A DNA stretch of 37,826 bases from Pseudobutyrivibrio sp. Lineage in GTDB: Bacteria; Bacillota; Clostridia; Lachnospirales; Lachnospiraceae. The notes below the pieces were generated by a model. It was not told the origin of the DNA and searched no databases. It saw only the letters and a program-made list of their open reading frames with translations. The position numbers were made by a program, and so were the translations under genes. The stretch is taken from the NCBI GenBank assembly GCA_024681435.1, contig JAILAV010000218.1, forward strand, positions 1-37,826. Direction: 5' to 3'. Below are positions 1-8,184 of this stretch, piece by piece (the stretch's first letter is position 1; the number at the start of each line of letters is the position of its first letter).

Positions 1-2
1 GA

Positions 3-314
3 GATTCAATGTCAGAGGCTGTTGCCCGAGCATTTTATTTTGATAAGATGGTATGCTGCGCTTGCACATACGACGGTGGACTTTTCCCACCAATGCAGGA
101 TTTCTTACATCATCTTGCAGCAAAGGCTTACCAAAATCGTAAAGTTGCCTTCATAGAAAACGGTACATGGGCTCCACAGGCTGCAAAGTGTATGCAGGCC
201 ATCCTTGAGCCACTGAAAAACATCGAATTCGTTGAGCCAGTAGTATCAATAAAGTCTACGTTAAACCAGGATAGCGAAACCAAGCTTGAAGAATTAGTTA
301 ACGTACTAAAGTAA
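3..314 (+). CDS. FprA/flavodiiron-type flavoprotein, C-terminal flavodoxin domain (partial, 5' end outside window)
   Basis: The reading frame is open from the first bases, so only the last ~103 residues are present. The fragment matches the flavodoxin-like half of A-type flavoproteins (FprA family): an MSEAVARAFYFDKMV stretch, then the FMN-binding TYDGGLFPPM loop, and further on FIENGTWAPQAAK. Family members reduce O2 or NO with a di-iron centre in an N-terminal beta-lactamase-like domain, which lies outside the window and cannot be checked. An ATG at 9 exists, but it falls inside the conserved domain, so I do not treat it as the start. Role in oxygen protection of an anaerobe is inferred from the family. 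Confidence 0.85.
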   Translation, partial: DSMSEAVARAFYFDKMVCCACTYDGGLFPPMQDFLHHLAAKAYQNRKVAFIENGTWAPQAAKCMQAILEPLKNIEFVEPVVSIKSTLNQDSETKLEELVNVLK

Positions 315-363
315 TTATTTTACTAATAAACTATAAATAGCTTCTTACAATCAAAATAAATTA

Positions 364-537
364 TTGACAGTAGCTATCAAGCTCTAGGTGTTGCTCAAGG
401 AGCCATCACTATGAGTGAATCAAGCATTTTAAATAATTAGGTGAGCTTTGTAGCTAAAAAGCTCTAATAGTTCTCAAGCGAATCGTATTAGATGAGCGGA
501 GAACTATAAGGCTTGTTAGCGTAACAAAGCGGAATGG
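364..537 (+). promoter_or_regulatory. ldh leader with degenerate direct repeat and inverted repeats
   Basis: A TTGACA box lies at 364-369 without a convincing -10 partner. Two related stretches begin GTAGCTA at 370 and 450, sharing the AAGCTCTA block and a later CTCAAG, so they are degenerate direct repeats 80 bp apart. Around the second are GAGCTTT (443-449) with AAAGCTC (458-464), TCTAATA (463-469) with TATTAGA (486-492), and GTTCTC (470-475) with GAGAAC (499-504); the last two pairs cross each other. A further hairpin-like GCTTGTTA/TAACAAAGC lies just before the ribosome site. It may be a regulatory leader RNA of ldh; no known riboswitch class is recognised. Confidence 0.4.
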
Positions 538-547
538 AGGTAAAAAT

Positions 548-1501
548 ATGGCAGTTAAGGTGAATCATCGCAAGGTTGCGATAATTGGTGCAGGTTTTGT
601 AGGTTCTGCAACTGCATTCGCATTGTCTCAGAGTAGTTTGTTTTCTGAGATGGTGTTGATTGATGCCGATTTTGAAAAGGCAGAAGGCGAGGCTATGGAT
701 ATTTCCCATGGTACTCCATTTACTAAGCCAATAAAGATATATGCTGGAAATTATGATGACATTGCTGATGCAGCGATTTGTGTTGTAACAGCAGGTGCAG
801 GTCAAAAGCCTGGTGAGACCAGACTTGATTTGGTTCACAAAAACGTAGGAATTTTTAAGTCTATTATTCCTGAAATTGCAAAAAGAGATTTTGGAGGAAT
901 TCTTCTTATTGTAGCTAATCCTGTGGATGTACTTACACTTGCAGCATTAAAGCTGTCAGGACTTCCTGAAAATAGAGTTATTGGTTCTGGTACTGTTCTT
1001 GATTCAGCTCGTCTCAAGACTGAGCTTGGTGAACATCTTGGAATTGATAGCCGTTCTGTTCATGCATTTATTATTGGAGAACATGGTGATAGCGAGATTG
1101 CAGCTTTCTCAAGTGCCAATGTTTCAGGTATTCCTGTAAATGATTTCTGCGAGATGCGAGGTCATTTTAATCATGAGGAATCTGAGAAAGCTATTGCAGA
1201 AAGAGTTAAAAATGCTGCATATGAAATCATCAAGAGAAAACATGCTACATATTATGGTGTAGCCGTTGCAGTAAAACGTATTTGCGAAGTTATTTGTCGC
1301 GATGAAAAGTCAATTCTTCCTGTATCAAGTATGATGCATGGTGAATATGGAATTGAAGGTGTTTGCCTTTCAATGCCAGCGGTTGTAGGAATCGATGGAT
1401 TGGAGACAAAGGTACCAATTTCCTTGGATGAAGATGAAATAAAAGCACTTCAGGAATCAGCCAGAACACTTAAAGAAGTGGTGGATGGATTAGATTTATA
1501 G
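548..1501 (+). CDS. ldh: L-lactate dehydrogenase
   Basis: Interconverts pyruvate and L-lactate with NADH/NAD+, a cytoplasmic fermentation end step. The 317-residue length fits the family. Visible are the Rossmann motif GAGFVGS near residue 14, the mobile substrate loop GQKPGETRLDL with Gln86 and Arg92 (Gln at this position is typical of lactate rather than malate dehydrogenases), Arg155 in LDSAR, and the catalytic histidine His179 in GEHGDS. A GGAGG ribosome site ends about 9 bases before the ATG. It stands alone, with a structured leader upstream and a strong terminator downstream. Control through the leader is inferred. Confidence 0.95.
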   Translation: MAVKVNHRKVAIIGAGFVGSATAFALSQSSLFSEMVLIDADFEKAEGEAMDISHGTPFTKPIKIYAGNYDDIADAAICVVTAGAGQKPGETRLDLVHKNVGIFKSIIPEIAKRDFGGILLIVANPVDVLTLAALKLSGLPENRVIGSGTVLDSARLKTELGEHLGIDSRSVHAFIIGEHGDSEIAAFSSANVSGIPVNDFCEMRGHFNHEESEKAIAERVKNAAYEIIKRKHATYYGVAVAVKRICEVICRDEKSILPVSSMMHGEYGIEGVCLSMPAVVGIDGLETKVPISLDEDEIKALQESARTLKEVVDGLDL

Positions 1502-1544
1502 TCAATTAGTGGAAAGGAAATGATTTTTTTATAAAAAAACTGTG

Positions 1545-1572
1545 AAAAGCCCCATTCTTTGGGGCTTTTATT
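1545..1572 (+). terminator. Rho-independent terminator after ldh
   Basis: Perfect 9-bp stem AAAAGCCCC (1545-1553) / GGGGCTTTT (1561-1569) with a 7-base loop and a T-rich tail. Confidence 0.9.
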
Positions 1573-1625
1573 TTATAATATGACCCACAAGGATAATTGT
1601 GAGAACAATCTTTGGAGGTCAAAGC

Positions 1626-3296
1626 ATGAACAAAAAAATGACAATAGCAGGAGCGTTAAAAGGTTTTTCTGGCTTTACAATTCGCTTGTTTCTAGTTATT
1701 ACAATTGCGATAGCTGCATTCCTTGCAGTTATATTTGTAAACATTTATAGCTTTTATAATGTGCAATTTGTGACAGAAACATATCAGATGGAAATCCGTA
1801 AGGATGTGCAGACTATAAACAAGAGATTATTGTTTGCGTTAGCATCAAATGACGCGGATGTTACAGCTTCTCAGAAAGAAGACTTGGAAGGAAGATTCCC
1901 AAAGATTGAAGGATATTTTTCAACCATATCTAAGAACTTAAATAACGCTGAGCTTGGTGGTAGACTTAATACTAATTGGAAAGCATTCGAGACAGCTTCT
2001 TTTGAAATGCTTGCATTAGTTGAAGGCGGCGATATAGATGGCGCTTTAGAGTATTATAATTCGACATTAAACGATGTATCTGAAACATTAGCAGATTCTT
2101 TAGATGAGACAGGTTCTTTAGCAGAAGAAGCTGCTACTAATAAGTACAGAACAATCCTTATTATCATTGTTGCAGCACTTGTAGCATTGGTTGCAGGTCT
2201 TGTTGCAATAATTGTTATCAACAGAAAGAAGAGTGCTGAATTAGTATCAACAATCGAAAAAGATTTGGCTGTTCTCATTGATGCTACAGCAGAAATTGCT
2301 AAGGGAAATGTTCACGTTGAAATTGATTACGACGCAGATAATGAGATCGGTCGAGTTGTAGATCAGCTTAAGACAGCTGTAGATTCGTTGATTTTCTACA
2401 TCGACGAAATCCAAGACAAGATGTCTACAATGGCTCATGGCAATTTCAATATTAATTTTGATAAGGATTTCAGTGGTGATTTCAGAGCTATTCAGAATGC
2501 AATCGAGAGCTTCTCACGGCAGATATCTGATTCTATGACAGAGATTATGGAAGTATCAGACATGGTTTCTGATGGTGCTAATCAGATAGCAGGTGCAGGA
2601 CAGAATCTAGCTGACACAGTTACATCACAGGCAAATATCGTGGATGATTTGTCTATAACAGTTAATCATATTACAGATCAAATCTCTAGCAACTCTTCAG
2701 ATGCTACAACCATTTCTAAAGAGGTTGAGGTTGTTGCTGAAAATATTGTTGAGGGTAATAAGAAGATGCAGGATGTTGTTAATGCAATGGATGCTATTTC
2801 AACATCTTCACAGGAGATTTCAAAGATTATCGATACTATCAATGCCATTGCTGATGAGACAAATCTTCTTTCATTAAATGCTTCTATTGAAGCTGCCCGC
2901 GCTGGTGAAGCTGGTAAAGGTTTCGCAGTTGTTGCATCAGAGGTATCTAAGCTTGCAGGTCAGACTGTTGAAGCAGCTCAGGATACAGCAGAACTCATTA
3001 ATGCATCACTTCGTAACGTCGAGCAGGGTATTAATATTGCCAATGAAACAGCTAAGAAGCTTGATAGCATGGTTGGCCAGGTTCAGGGTATTGCTGATAA
3101 GGTTAAGATAATTGCTGAGGCGTCAAATTCTCAGGCAGTATCTGTAAAAGAAATGTCAGCTAATATTGGTGAGATATCTTCTGTTGGACAGAACAATGCA
3201 GCAACATCAGAAGAATCATTGGCTCTCAGCTACGAGATGAACGAGCATGCAAATTCATTGAAGGGCTTAGTTGAGAAGTTCGAATTAAAGAGATAA
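1626..3296 (+). CDS. Methyl-accepting chemotaxis protein
   Basis: Membrane chemoreceptor of 556 residues that signals to CheA/CheW. The N-terminal membrane segment spans about residues 17-40, followed by an extracellular helical region of ~130 residues resembling a four-helix-bundle sensor, a second membrane segment near residues 177-200, a HAMP-like linker, and the cytoplasmic signalling domain with the hairpin tip around DETNLLSLNASIEAARAGE. I start at ATG 1626 because GGAGG lies at 1614-1618; an in-frame upstream ATG at 1599 lacks a ribosome site. No che genes adjoin it, so it is an orphan receptor. The ligand cannot be predicted from the sequence. Confidence 0.9.
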   Translation: MNKKMTIAGALKGFSGFTIRLFLVITIAIAAFLAVIFVNIYSFYNVQFVTETYQMEIRKDVQTINKRLLFALASNDADVTASQKEDLEGRFPKIEGYFSTISKNLNNAELGGRLNTNWKAFETASFEMLALVEGGDIDGALEYYNSTLNDVSETLADSLDETGSLAEEAATNKYRTILIIIVAALVALVAGLVAIIVINRKKSAELVSTIEKDLAVLIDATAEIAKGNVHVEIDYDADNEIGRVVDQLKTAVDSLIFYIDEIQDKMSTMAHGNFNINFDKDFSGDFRAIQNAIESFSRQISDSMTEIMEVSDMVSDGANQIAGAGQNLADTVTSQANIVDDLSITVNHITDQISSNSSDATTISKEVEVVAENIVEGNKKMQDVVNAMDAISTSSQEISKIIDTINAIADETNLLSLNASIEAARAGEAGKGFAVVASEVSKLAGQTVEAAQDTAELINASLRNVEQGINIANETAKKLDSMVGQVQGIADKVKIIAEASNSQAVSVKEMSANIGEISSVGQNNAATSEESLALSYEMNEHANSLKGLVEKFELKR

Positions 3297-3318
3297 ATAC
3301 ATAGAAAAAACAATCCTT

Positions 3319-3352
3319 GAGAAAGCTCAGTAAAATGGGCTTTCTCTTTTTT
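3319..3352 (+). terminator. Rho-independent terminator after the chemoreceptor gene
   Basis: 10-bp stem with one G-T pair, GAGAAAGCTC (3319-3328) / GGGCTTTCTC (3337-3346), followed by a run of T. Confidence 0.9.
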
Positions 3353-3389
3353 ATTGATAAAAAATATCTAAAAAGTTTTATGTAAAATA

Positions 3390-3417
3390 TTGACATTAAT
3401 CTTAATTTATATATTAT
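3390..3417 (+). promoter_or_regulatory. Promoter of the fatty-acid operon
   Basis: TTGACA at 3390-3395, a 16-base spacer, and TATTAT at 3412-3417. It is the only strong promoter-like pair between the preceding terminator and acpP. Confidence 0.7.
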
Positions 3418-3426
3418 AGTGGCTAG

Positions 3427-3448
3427 TTAGTTAATAATTTTTAACTAA
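3427..3448. promoter_or_regulatory. Palindrome over the acpP transcription start (candidate operator)
   Basis: Perfect inverted repeat TTAGTTAA (3427-3434), 6-base spacer, TTAACTAA (3441-3448), about 10 bases after the -10 box. The position is right for a repressor, plausibly the MarR protein encoded at the end of this operon. The sequence does not clearly match the known FabT or FapR sites, so the assignment is inference. Confidence 0.45.
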
Positions 3449-3489
3449 TAATCATTAAGTAAATTTGAGAACAAAGAGGAGAAACAATT

Positions 3490-3714
3490 ATGTTTGAAGT
3501 AGTTAAAGAAGTAATCATCGACACACTTAGCTGTGCAGCAGAAAAGGTAACAATGGAGGCAAATCTTTTTGATGATTTAGGAGCAGATTCACTTGACGCC
3601 GTAGAGCTTTCACTTGCAGTAGAGGAAAAGACAGGTATCACAATTGATGAAGATGCAATGGCAGAGATGAAGACTGTTGCAGATATCGTAAATTATCTTG
3701 AGGAACATAAATAA
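3490..3714 (+). CDS. acpP: Acyl carrier protein
   Basis: Carries growing fatty acyl chains on a 4'-phosphopantetheine arm. The protein has 74 residues, is acidic, and contains the attachment motif GADSLDAVE with Ser34 as the modified residue. An AGGAG ribosome site precedes the ATG. It is the first gene of the fatty-acid operon, directly behind the promoter and palindrome. Holo-ACP synthase, which adds the arm, is not in the window. The length and motif leave little doubt. Confidence 0.95.
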   Translation: MFEVVKEVIIDTLSCAAEKVTMEANLFDDLGADSLDAVELSLAVEEKTGITIDEDAMAEMKTVADIVNYLEEHK

Positions 3715-3716
3715 TC

Positions 3717-4166
3717 ATGGAAATTAAAGAGATACAGGAATTGCTTAAGGCTTTCGATGAAAGTGGCAGTTCTTATCTATCATTGGAGCAGGATGGAGTT
3801 GCCATCAAGCTTAAGAAACCAAGTGAGACAATTTCAGTAGTAAGCCAGCCAGTAGTCAGTGCGCCACAGGCTGTAACTAACCTTGAGCCAACATCTATTG
3901 CAGAGGCACCAGAAGAGGTAAAGATTGAAGGAGACCAGGTGTTGGCACCATTAGTTGGAGTCTTTTATGCAGCACCATCACCTGAGGCAAGCGCTTACGT
4001 TCAGGTTGGAGATAAGGTAAAAGAAGGTCAAATCCTCTGCCTCATCGAAGCTATGAAGATGATGAGTGAAATAACTGCTCCAAGAGATGGAGTTATAAAG
4101 AAAATATACGTTAAAAACCAGGATGTAGTAGGTTTTGAGGACCCACTGTTTCTCATAGGAGATTAG
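3717..4166 (+). CDS. accB: Acetyl-CoA carboxylase biotin carboxyl carrier protein
   Basis: Biotinylated carrier subunit of acetyl-CoA carboxylase, which makes malonyl-CoA. The 149-residue protein has an N-terminal helix, a Pro/Ala/Val-rich flexible linker at about residues 40-70, and a C-terminal biotinyl domain with EAMKMM, Lys114 being the biotin site 35 residues from the end, as usual. It begins two bases after the acpP stop. No good ribosome site sits at normal distance, so translational coupling to acpP is likely. Confidence 0.95.
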   Translation: MEIKEIQELLKAFDESGSSYLSLEQDGVAIKLKKPSETISVVSQPVVSAPQAVTNLEPTSIAEAPEEVKIEGDQVLAPLVGVFYAAPSPEASAYVQVGDKVKEGQILCLIEAMKMMSEITAPRDGVIKKIYVKNQDVVGFEDPLFLIGD

Positions 4167-4168
4167 TC

Positions 4169-5560
4169 ATGTTTAAAAGAATTTTGATTGCTAATCGCGG
4201 CGAGATTGCAGTGAGAATTGAAAGAGCTTGTATGGAGATGAATATTGAGTGCGTGGCTGTTTATTCAACTGCGGATAAGGATTCACTTCATGTAAAGCTT
4301 GCAACAAAAAGTATATGTATAGGCCCAGCCAGAGCTGCCGACAGTTATCTAAATATGGATGCAATTATAACAGCGGCTCAGATTACAGGCTGTGATGCAC
4401 TTCATCCAGGTTTTGGATTCTTATCTGAAAATTCTGATTTTGTTAGAAAGTGCAATGAAGCAGGAATTGTTTTCATTGGCCCTACAGCAGATGCAATGGA
4501 CGCCCTTGGAAATAAAGCCTCAGCAAGAAAAATGATGATGAAGGCTGGTGTGCCAGTTGTGCCAGGTTCAGATGGTCCAGTAAAGGATTATAAAGAGCTT
4601 GAAAAAATAGCTAAAAAGATTGGCTACCCTGTGTTAATTAAAGCAAGTGCTGGTGGCGGTGGTCGAGGAATGCGACGTGTATATCATCCGGAGGATTTGA
4701 AGAAGCTATATGAGGAAGCTAAGGCAGAGACAATAGCTTGTTTCAATGATGATGAGATGTATGTGGAAAAGCTGGTTTTAAATCCACGTCACATCGAGTT
4801 TCAGATTCTTGCAGATGAGCATGGCAATGTAATTCATCTAGGTGAGAGAGATTGCTCTATTCAGCGTAAGAATCAAAAGCTGATAGAGGAAAGCCCATGC
4901 ATGTTTATAAAGGATGATCTTAGAAAGGCCATGGGTAAGGCTGCTGTTGCAGCAGCAAAGGCTGCAAATTATACCAATGCAGGTACGGTAGAGTTCGTAT
5001 TGGATGAAAAGAATCGGTACTACTTTATTGAAATGAACACACGTATTCAGGTTGAACATGGTGTTACAGAGGCTGTTACAGGCATTGATTTGATTAAACA
5101 ACAAATTAGAATAGCATTTCATGAACCATTAAAGATTAAGCAAAAGGATATCAAGCTAAACGGATATGCTATGGAATGCAGAATTAATGCAGAAGACCCA
5201 TCTAAGAACTTTATGGCTAACACCGGAAAAATTACTTTTTTGAATATTCCAGGTGGCCCAGGAGTTCGCGTAGATACTCTTTTGTACAATGGTTATGAAA
5301 CAAGCCCATTTTACGATTCTATGATGGCAAAGATAATAGTTCACGCTCCTACTAGATTGGAAGTAATCAGAAGAATGAGAAGAGCATTGTTAGAGCTAGT
5401 TACAGAAGGAATTGTAACAAATGGCGATTTTGATTATCTGCTTTTACATCATCCTGATTTTGTAAAAGGAAACTACAATGTTAGCTTCATAGAAGAACAT
5501 CTTGAGGAAATCATTAAATGGGACAAGGTGGCTACCCAGGAGCTTGAGGATAGTAAATGA
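4169..5560 (+). CDS. accC: Acetyl-CoA carboxylase, biotin carboxylase subunit
   Basis: ATP-dependent carboxylation of the biotin on AccB. At 463 residues it is full length. It starts MFKRILIANRGEIAVRI, typical of the family, and shows the ATP-grasp glycine-rich loop KASAGGGGRGMR near residue 160 and the catalytic EMNTRIQVEHGVTE block near residue 290. An AGGAGA ribosome site lies in the end of accB, two bases upstream. It overlaps accD by four bases (ATGA), indicating translational coupling of the carboxylase subunits. Confidence 0.96.
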   Translation: MFKRILIANRGEIAVRIERACMEMNIECVAVYSTADKDSLHVKLATKSICIGPARAADSYLNMDAIITAAQITGCDALHPGFGFLSENSDFVRKCNEAGIVFIGPTADAMDALGNKASARKMMMKAGVPVVPGSDGPVKDYKELEKIAKKIGYPVLIKASAGGGGRGMRRVYHPEDLKKLYEEAKAETIACFNDDEMYVEKLVLNPRHIEFQILADEHGNVIHLGERDCSIQRKNQKLIEESPCMFIKDDLRKAMGKAAVAAAKAANYTNAGTVEFVLDEKNRYYFIEMNTRIQVEHGVTEAVTGIDLIKQQIRIAFHEPLKIKQKDIKLNGYAMECRINAEDPSKNFMANTGKITFLNIPGGPGVRVDTLLYNGYETSPFYDSMMAKIIVHAPTRLEVIRRMRRALLELVTEGIVTNGDFDYLLLHHPDFVKGNYNVSFIEEHLEEIIKWDKVATQELEDSK

Positions 5561-6327
5561 TAAATGTAGTAGATCAAAGAAAAAGCAAATTTAATAGATA
5601 TAAAGATTTAAGAGAAAATTCAAATGAACTTCTTGAGCCAGCCATTAAGCCAGCCAAGGAATATGGAGTCTGGGACAGAATAGCAGATGTTGCAGATGAG
5701 GGAAGCTTCAAAGCATTTGAATTTGATTTTCCAGAAACAAACCCTCTCGAATTTCAAGGCTACGTAGAAAAAAAGCAGGAGCTTCGAGAAGAAGAGAATT
5801 GTCATGATGCTATTGTGGCAGGCCAGTGTGAAATAGGCGGTTACAAGACAGTTCTTGCTGTTATGAATAAGAAATTCATGATGGCATCAATGGGAATGGA
5901 GCTTGGAGAAATTGTTTGCAAAAGCGCAGAATATGCAATGGAAAATAAGCTTCCATTTATCATTTTCACAGCCAGTGGTGGAGCTAGAATGCAAGAAGGA
6001 ATTCTCAGTTTGATGCAGATGGCAAAAACCAGTGCTGTTATTCAGAAGTTTAAGGATGAAGGAGGACTGTATATCACAGTTCTTACTCATCCAACAACTG
6101 GAGGGGTAAGCGCAAGTTTTGCCACTCTAGGAGATATTACCTTGGCTGAGCCAAAAGCGCTTATTGGTTTTGCAGGGCCAAGAGTTATTGAACAGACTAT
6201 AGGCGAGAAGCTTCCGGAGGGCTTCCAAAGAGCAGAATTTTTGGAGGAGCATGGATTTGTAGATGCCATAGTTGAAAGAGATGAAATGAAAAAAGTATTA
6301 ACAAAACTTTTAAAGCTGCATAGCTGA
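5557..6327 (+). CDS. accD: Acetyl-CoA carboxylase carboxyltransferase, beta subunit, without zinc ribbon
   Basis: With AccA it transfers the carboxyl group from biotin to acetyl-CoA. The crotonase-fold core is clear: [19 protein letters not shown], then [12 protein letters not shown] and [11 protein letters not shown]. The protein is only 256 residues, whereas AccD usually has about 280-300 with an N-terminal four-cysteine zinc ribbon (two CxxC pairs). Here the first 80 residues have no CxxC pair. The ATGA overlap with accC fixes the start and leaves no room for a missing exon-like piece. The enzyme is otherwise complete, so I take it as a functional ribbon-less form rather than a broken gene. 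Confidence 0.93.
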   Translation: MINVVDQRKSKFNRYKDLRENSNELLEPAIKPAKEYGVWDRIADVADEGSFKAFEFDFPETNPLEFQGYVEKKQELREEENCHDAIVAGQCEIGGYKTVLAVMNKKFMMASMGMELGEIVCKSAEYAMENKLPFIIFTASGGARMQEGILSLMQMAKTSAVIQKFKDEGGLYITVLTHPTTGGVSASFATLGDITLAEPKALIGFAGPRVIEQTIGEKLPEGFQRAEFLEEHGFVDAIVERDEMKKVLTKLLKLHS

Positions 6328-6340
6328 TGGAGGAAAACCA

Positions 6341-7144
6341 ATGAAGGCAATAGAAAGAGTATTAAATGCCAGAGATAAGGATAGACCGAAAATCACAGAA
6401 TATGTAGAAAATTTATTTACAGATTTTTTTGAGCAAAAAGGTGATTTCCTAGGAAAAGAGGATGCAAGTATTTACGGCGGAATCGCTCTTTTTCATGGAA
6501 GACCAGTAACTGTCCTTGGACACAGAAAGGGCAGAACTGCTGAAGAAAATATGGCATGTAACTTTGGTATGCCAGGTCCGGAAGGATATAGAAAGGCCAT
6601 GCGTATCATGAAGCAGGCCGAAAAGTTTAACAGACCAATTATCACTTTTGTTGATACTCCAGGGGCATATCCGGGATTAGAGGCTGAGATGTATGGTCAG
6701 GCTCAAGCAATCGCAGGAAATCTTGCTGCTATGAGCACCTTGAAGGTGCCAGTAATTACCATAGTTACCGGAGAAGGTAGCAGTGGTGGCGCCCTTGGAA
6801 TTGCAGTGGCAAACAAAGTTTACATGCTTGAAAATGCCATTTACTCTGTGCTATCTCCAGAGGGATTTGCATCAATATTATGGCATGACAGCGCAAGACG
6901 AGATGAGGCCGCTGAAGTTATGAAATTAACAGCAGAGGATTTGTATGATTTCGGTGTTATAGATGGAATCATTAATGAAGACTCTGATATTTACAGTGCA
7001 ATTGATAAGCAAATATCGTTTGCATTAAGGGAACTTGATAAGAAATCTGCAGAACAATTGCAGAAGGACAGATACGACAAATTTAGGTACTTTGACGAAG
7101 AGTATTTACAGCAATCAGTAGAAAAAAGAATGGAAGTTGTGTAA
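6341..7144 (+). CDS. accA: Acetyl-CoA carboxylase carboxyltransferase, alpha subunit
   Basis: Partner of AccD in the carboxyltransferase. Recognised by [19 protein letters not shown], then [14 protein letters not shown] and [21 protein letters not shown]. At 267 residues it is shorter than the ~320 of E. coli because the N-terminal helical part is reduced; the start is supported by a GGAGG site at about 6329-6333. It lies 13 bases after accD and ends with its stop directly against the fabH start codon. No oddities in the active-site regions. Confidence 0.95.
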   Translation: MKAIERVLNARDKDRPKITEYVENLFTDFFEQKGDFLGKEDASIYGGIALFHGRPVTVLGHRKGRTAEENMACNFGMPGPEGYRKAMRIMKQAEKFNRPIITFVDTPGAYPGLEAEMYGQAQAIAGNLAAMSTLKVPVITIVTGEGSSGGALGIAVANKVYMLENAIYSVLSPEGFASILWHDSARRDEAAEVMKLTAEDLYDFGVIDGIINEDSDIYSAIDKQISFALRELDKKSAEQLQKDRYDKFRYFDEEYLQQSVEKRMEVV

Positions 7145-8074
7145 ATGACAGGAATAAAGATTTTGGCTACAGGAGCTTATGTTCCCAAGAAAACAGTTAG
7201 TAATGATGATTTAGCAAAGATTGTGGAAACCAGTGACGAGTGGATTAAGCAAAGAACTGGAATGAGCATCAGACACCACGTTAGCGGCGATGAAAATCAT
7301 ACATTGCTTGCAACAATGGCAGCAAAAGAAGCCATTGAAAAATCAAAAATTAACAAAGAAGACATTGATGTGGTGATTGTTTGTACCGTATCAGCGGATA
7401 ATTATTCGCCTTCATCAGCATGTTTGGTTCAAGGGAATCTTGGACTTAAGAATGACATTATTGCATTAGATATTGGAGCAGGTTGCTCGGGATTTATCTT
7501 TGGATTAGAGACAATCAGAGCGTTGATGATGGCTAGAAAATCCAAATACGGATTGATTATAGGTGCAGAAGTTCTATCAAAGAAAATGGATATGACAGAC
7601 AGAAGCACCTGCGTATTGTTTGGTGATGGAGCTGCAGCAGCAGTTTTAGAGTTGTCTGATGGTCTGTATACATCTGTTATTGGTGTTGATGGGGATGAGG
7701 AAATGATTCACATCAAAACTCCAAACGGATATATCCACATGGATGGCCAGGGCACTTATAAATTTGCAGTGGCAACAGTTCCAAAGGTAATAGAGGAGGC
7801 TGTTGAAAAAGCAGGCCTTACCTATGATGAAATTGATCATTTTATTCTTCATCAGGCTAACCTTAGAATCATTGAATCTATCGCTAAAAAGGTTAAGCAG
7901 CCAATGGAGAAGTTTGTAGTAAATATAGATAAGTATGGTAACACATCGGCAGCCAGCGTCGGTCTTGCATTAAATGAAGCTGCGGCCGCTGGTAAAATCA
8001 AATCAGGAGATAAGATTCTTATGTGTGCCTTCGGCGCAGGCCGCACCTGGGGCGCCGTGGTAATAGAGTGGTAA
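7145..8074 (+). CDS. fabH: 3-oxoacyl-ACP synthase III (KAS III)
   Basis: Condenses acetyl-CoA with malonyl-ACP to start each fatty acid chain. The 309-residue thiolase-fold protein has the expected Cys-His-Asn triad: Cys114 in GAGCSGF, the His in LHQANLR, and the Asn in GNTSAAS. It starts on the base after the accA stop, so translation is probably coupled. Unlike many Clostridia, fabH follows the acc genes here instead of leading the operon. A 110-bp gap with a large hairpin separates it from fabK. Confidence 0.95.
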   Translation: MTGIKILATGAYVPKKTVSNDDLAKIVETSDEWIKQRTGMSIRHHVSGDENHTLLATMAAKEAIEKSKINKEDIDVVIVCTVSADNYSPSSACLVQGNLGLKNDIIALDIGAGCSGFIFGLETIRALMMARKSKYGLIIGAEVLSKKMDMTDRSTCVLFGDGAAAAVLELSDGLYTSVIGVDGDEEMIHIKTPNGYIHMDGQGTYKFAVATVPKVIEEAVEKAGLTYDEIDHFILHQANLRIIESIAKKVKQPMEKFVVNIDKYGNTSAASVGLALNEAAAAGKIKSGDKILMCAFGAGRTWGAVVIEW

Positions 8075-8090
8075 ACCAAATTCAATGAGG

Positions 8091-8167
8091 CTGTAGCAGA
8101 CAATTCAGAGTGTTACTCTGGAGCCAATCTCGCGACAGAGTAATGCTCAGGATTGTCTGTGTGACAG
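8091..8167 (+). other. Long imperfect hairpin between fabH and fabK
   Basis: The arm at 8097-8120 and the arm at 8136-8159 pair over 24 positions with only four non-Watson-Crick positions, mostly G-U; both arms start with CAGA and end with CTG. The loop is 15 bases (8121-8135). CTGT (8091-8094) and ACAG (8164-8167) can close the base. There is no T-run, so it is not an ordinary terminator. It ends ~8 bases before the fabK ribosome site. RNA processing, stabilisation or translational control are possible. Confidence 0.65.
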
Positions 8168-8184
8168 CCGGATTAGAGGTAGAT

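Noticed and set aside
488-838. Minus-strand open frame of 116 residues over the ldh start
   Set aside because: It lies opposite ldh, has no ribosome site, and shows no recognisable protein features.
1596-1609. lac-operator-like palindrome ATTGT-GAGA-ACAAT before the chemoreceptor gene
   Set aside because: Only 5-bp arms, no LacI-type regulator nearby; expected by chance in such A/T-rich DNA.
8110-8184. N-terminal extension of FabK from ATG 8110
   Set aside because: The added residues do not resemble FabK, no ribosome site precedes the ATG, and the bases form the fabH-fabK hairpin.
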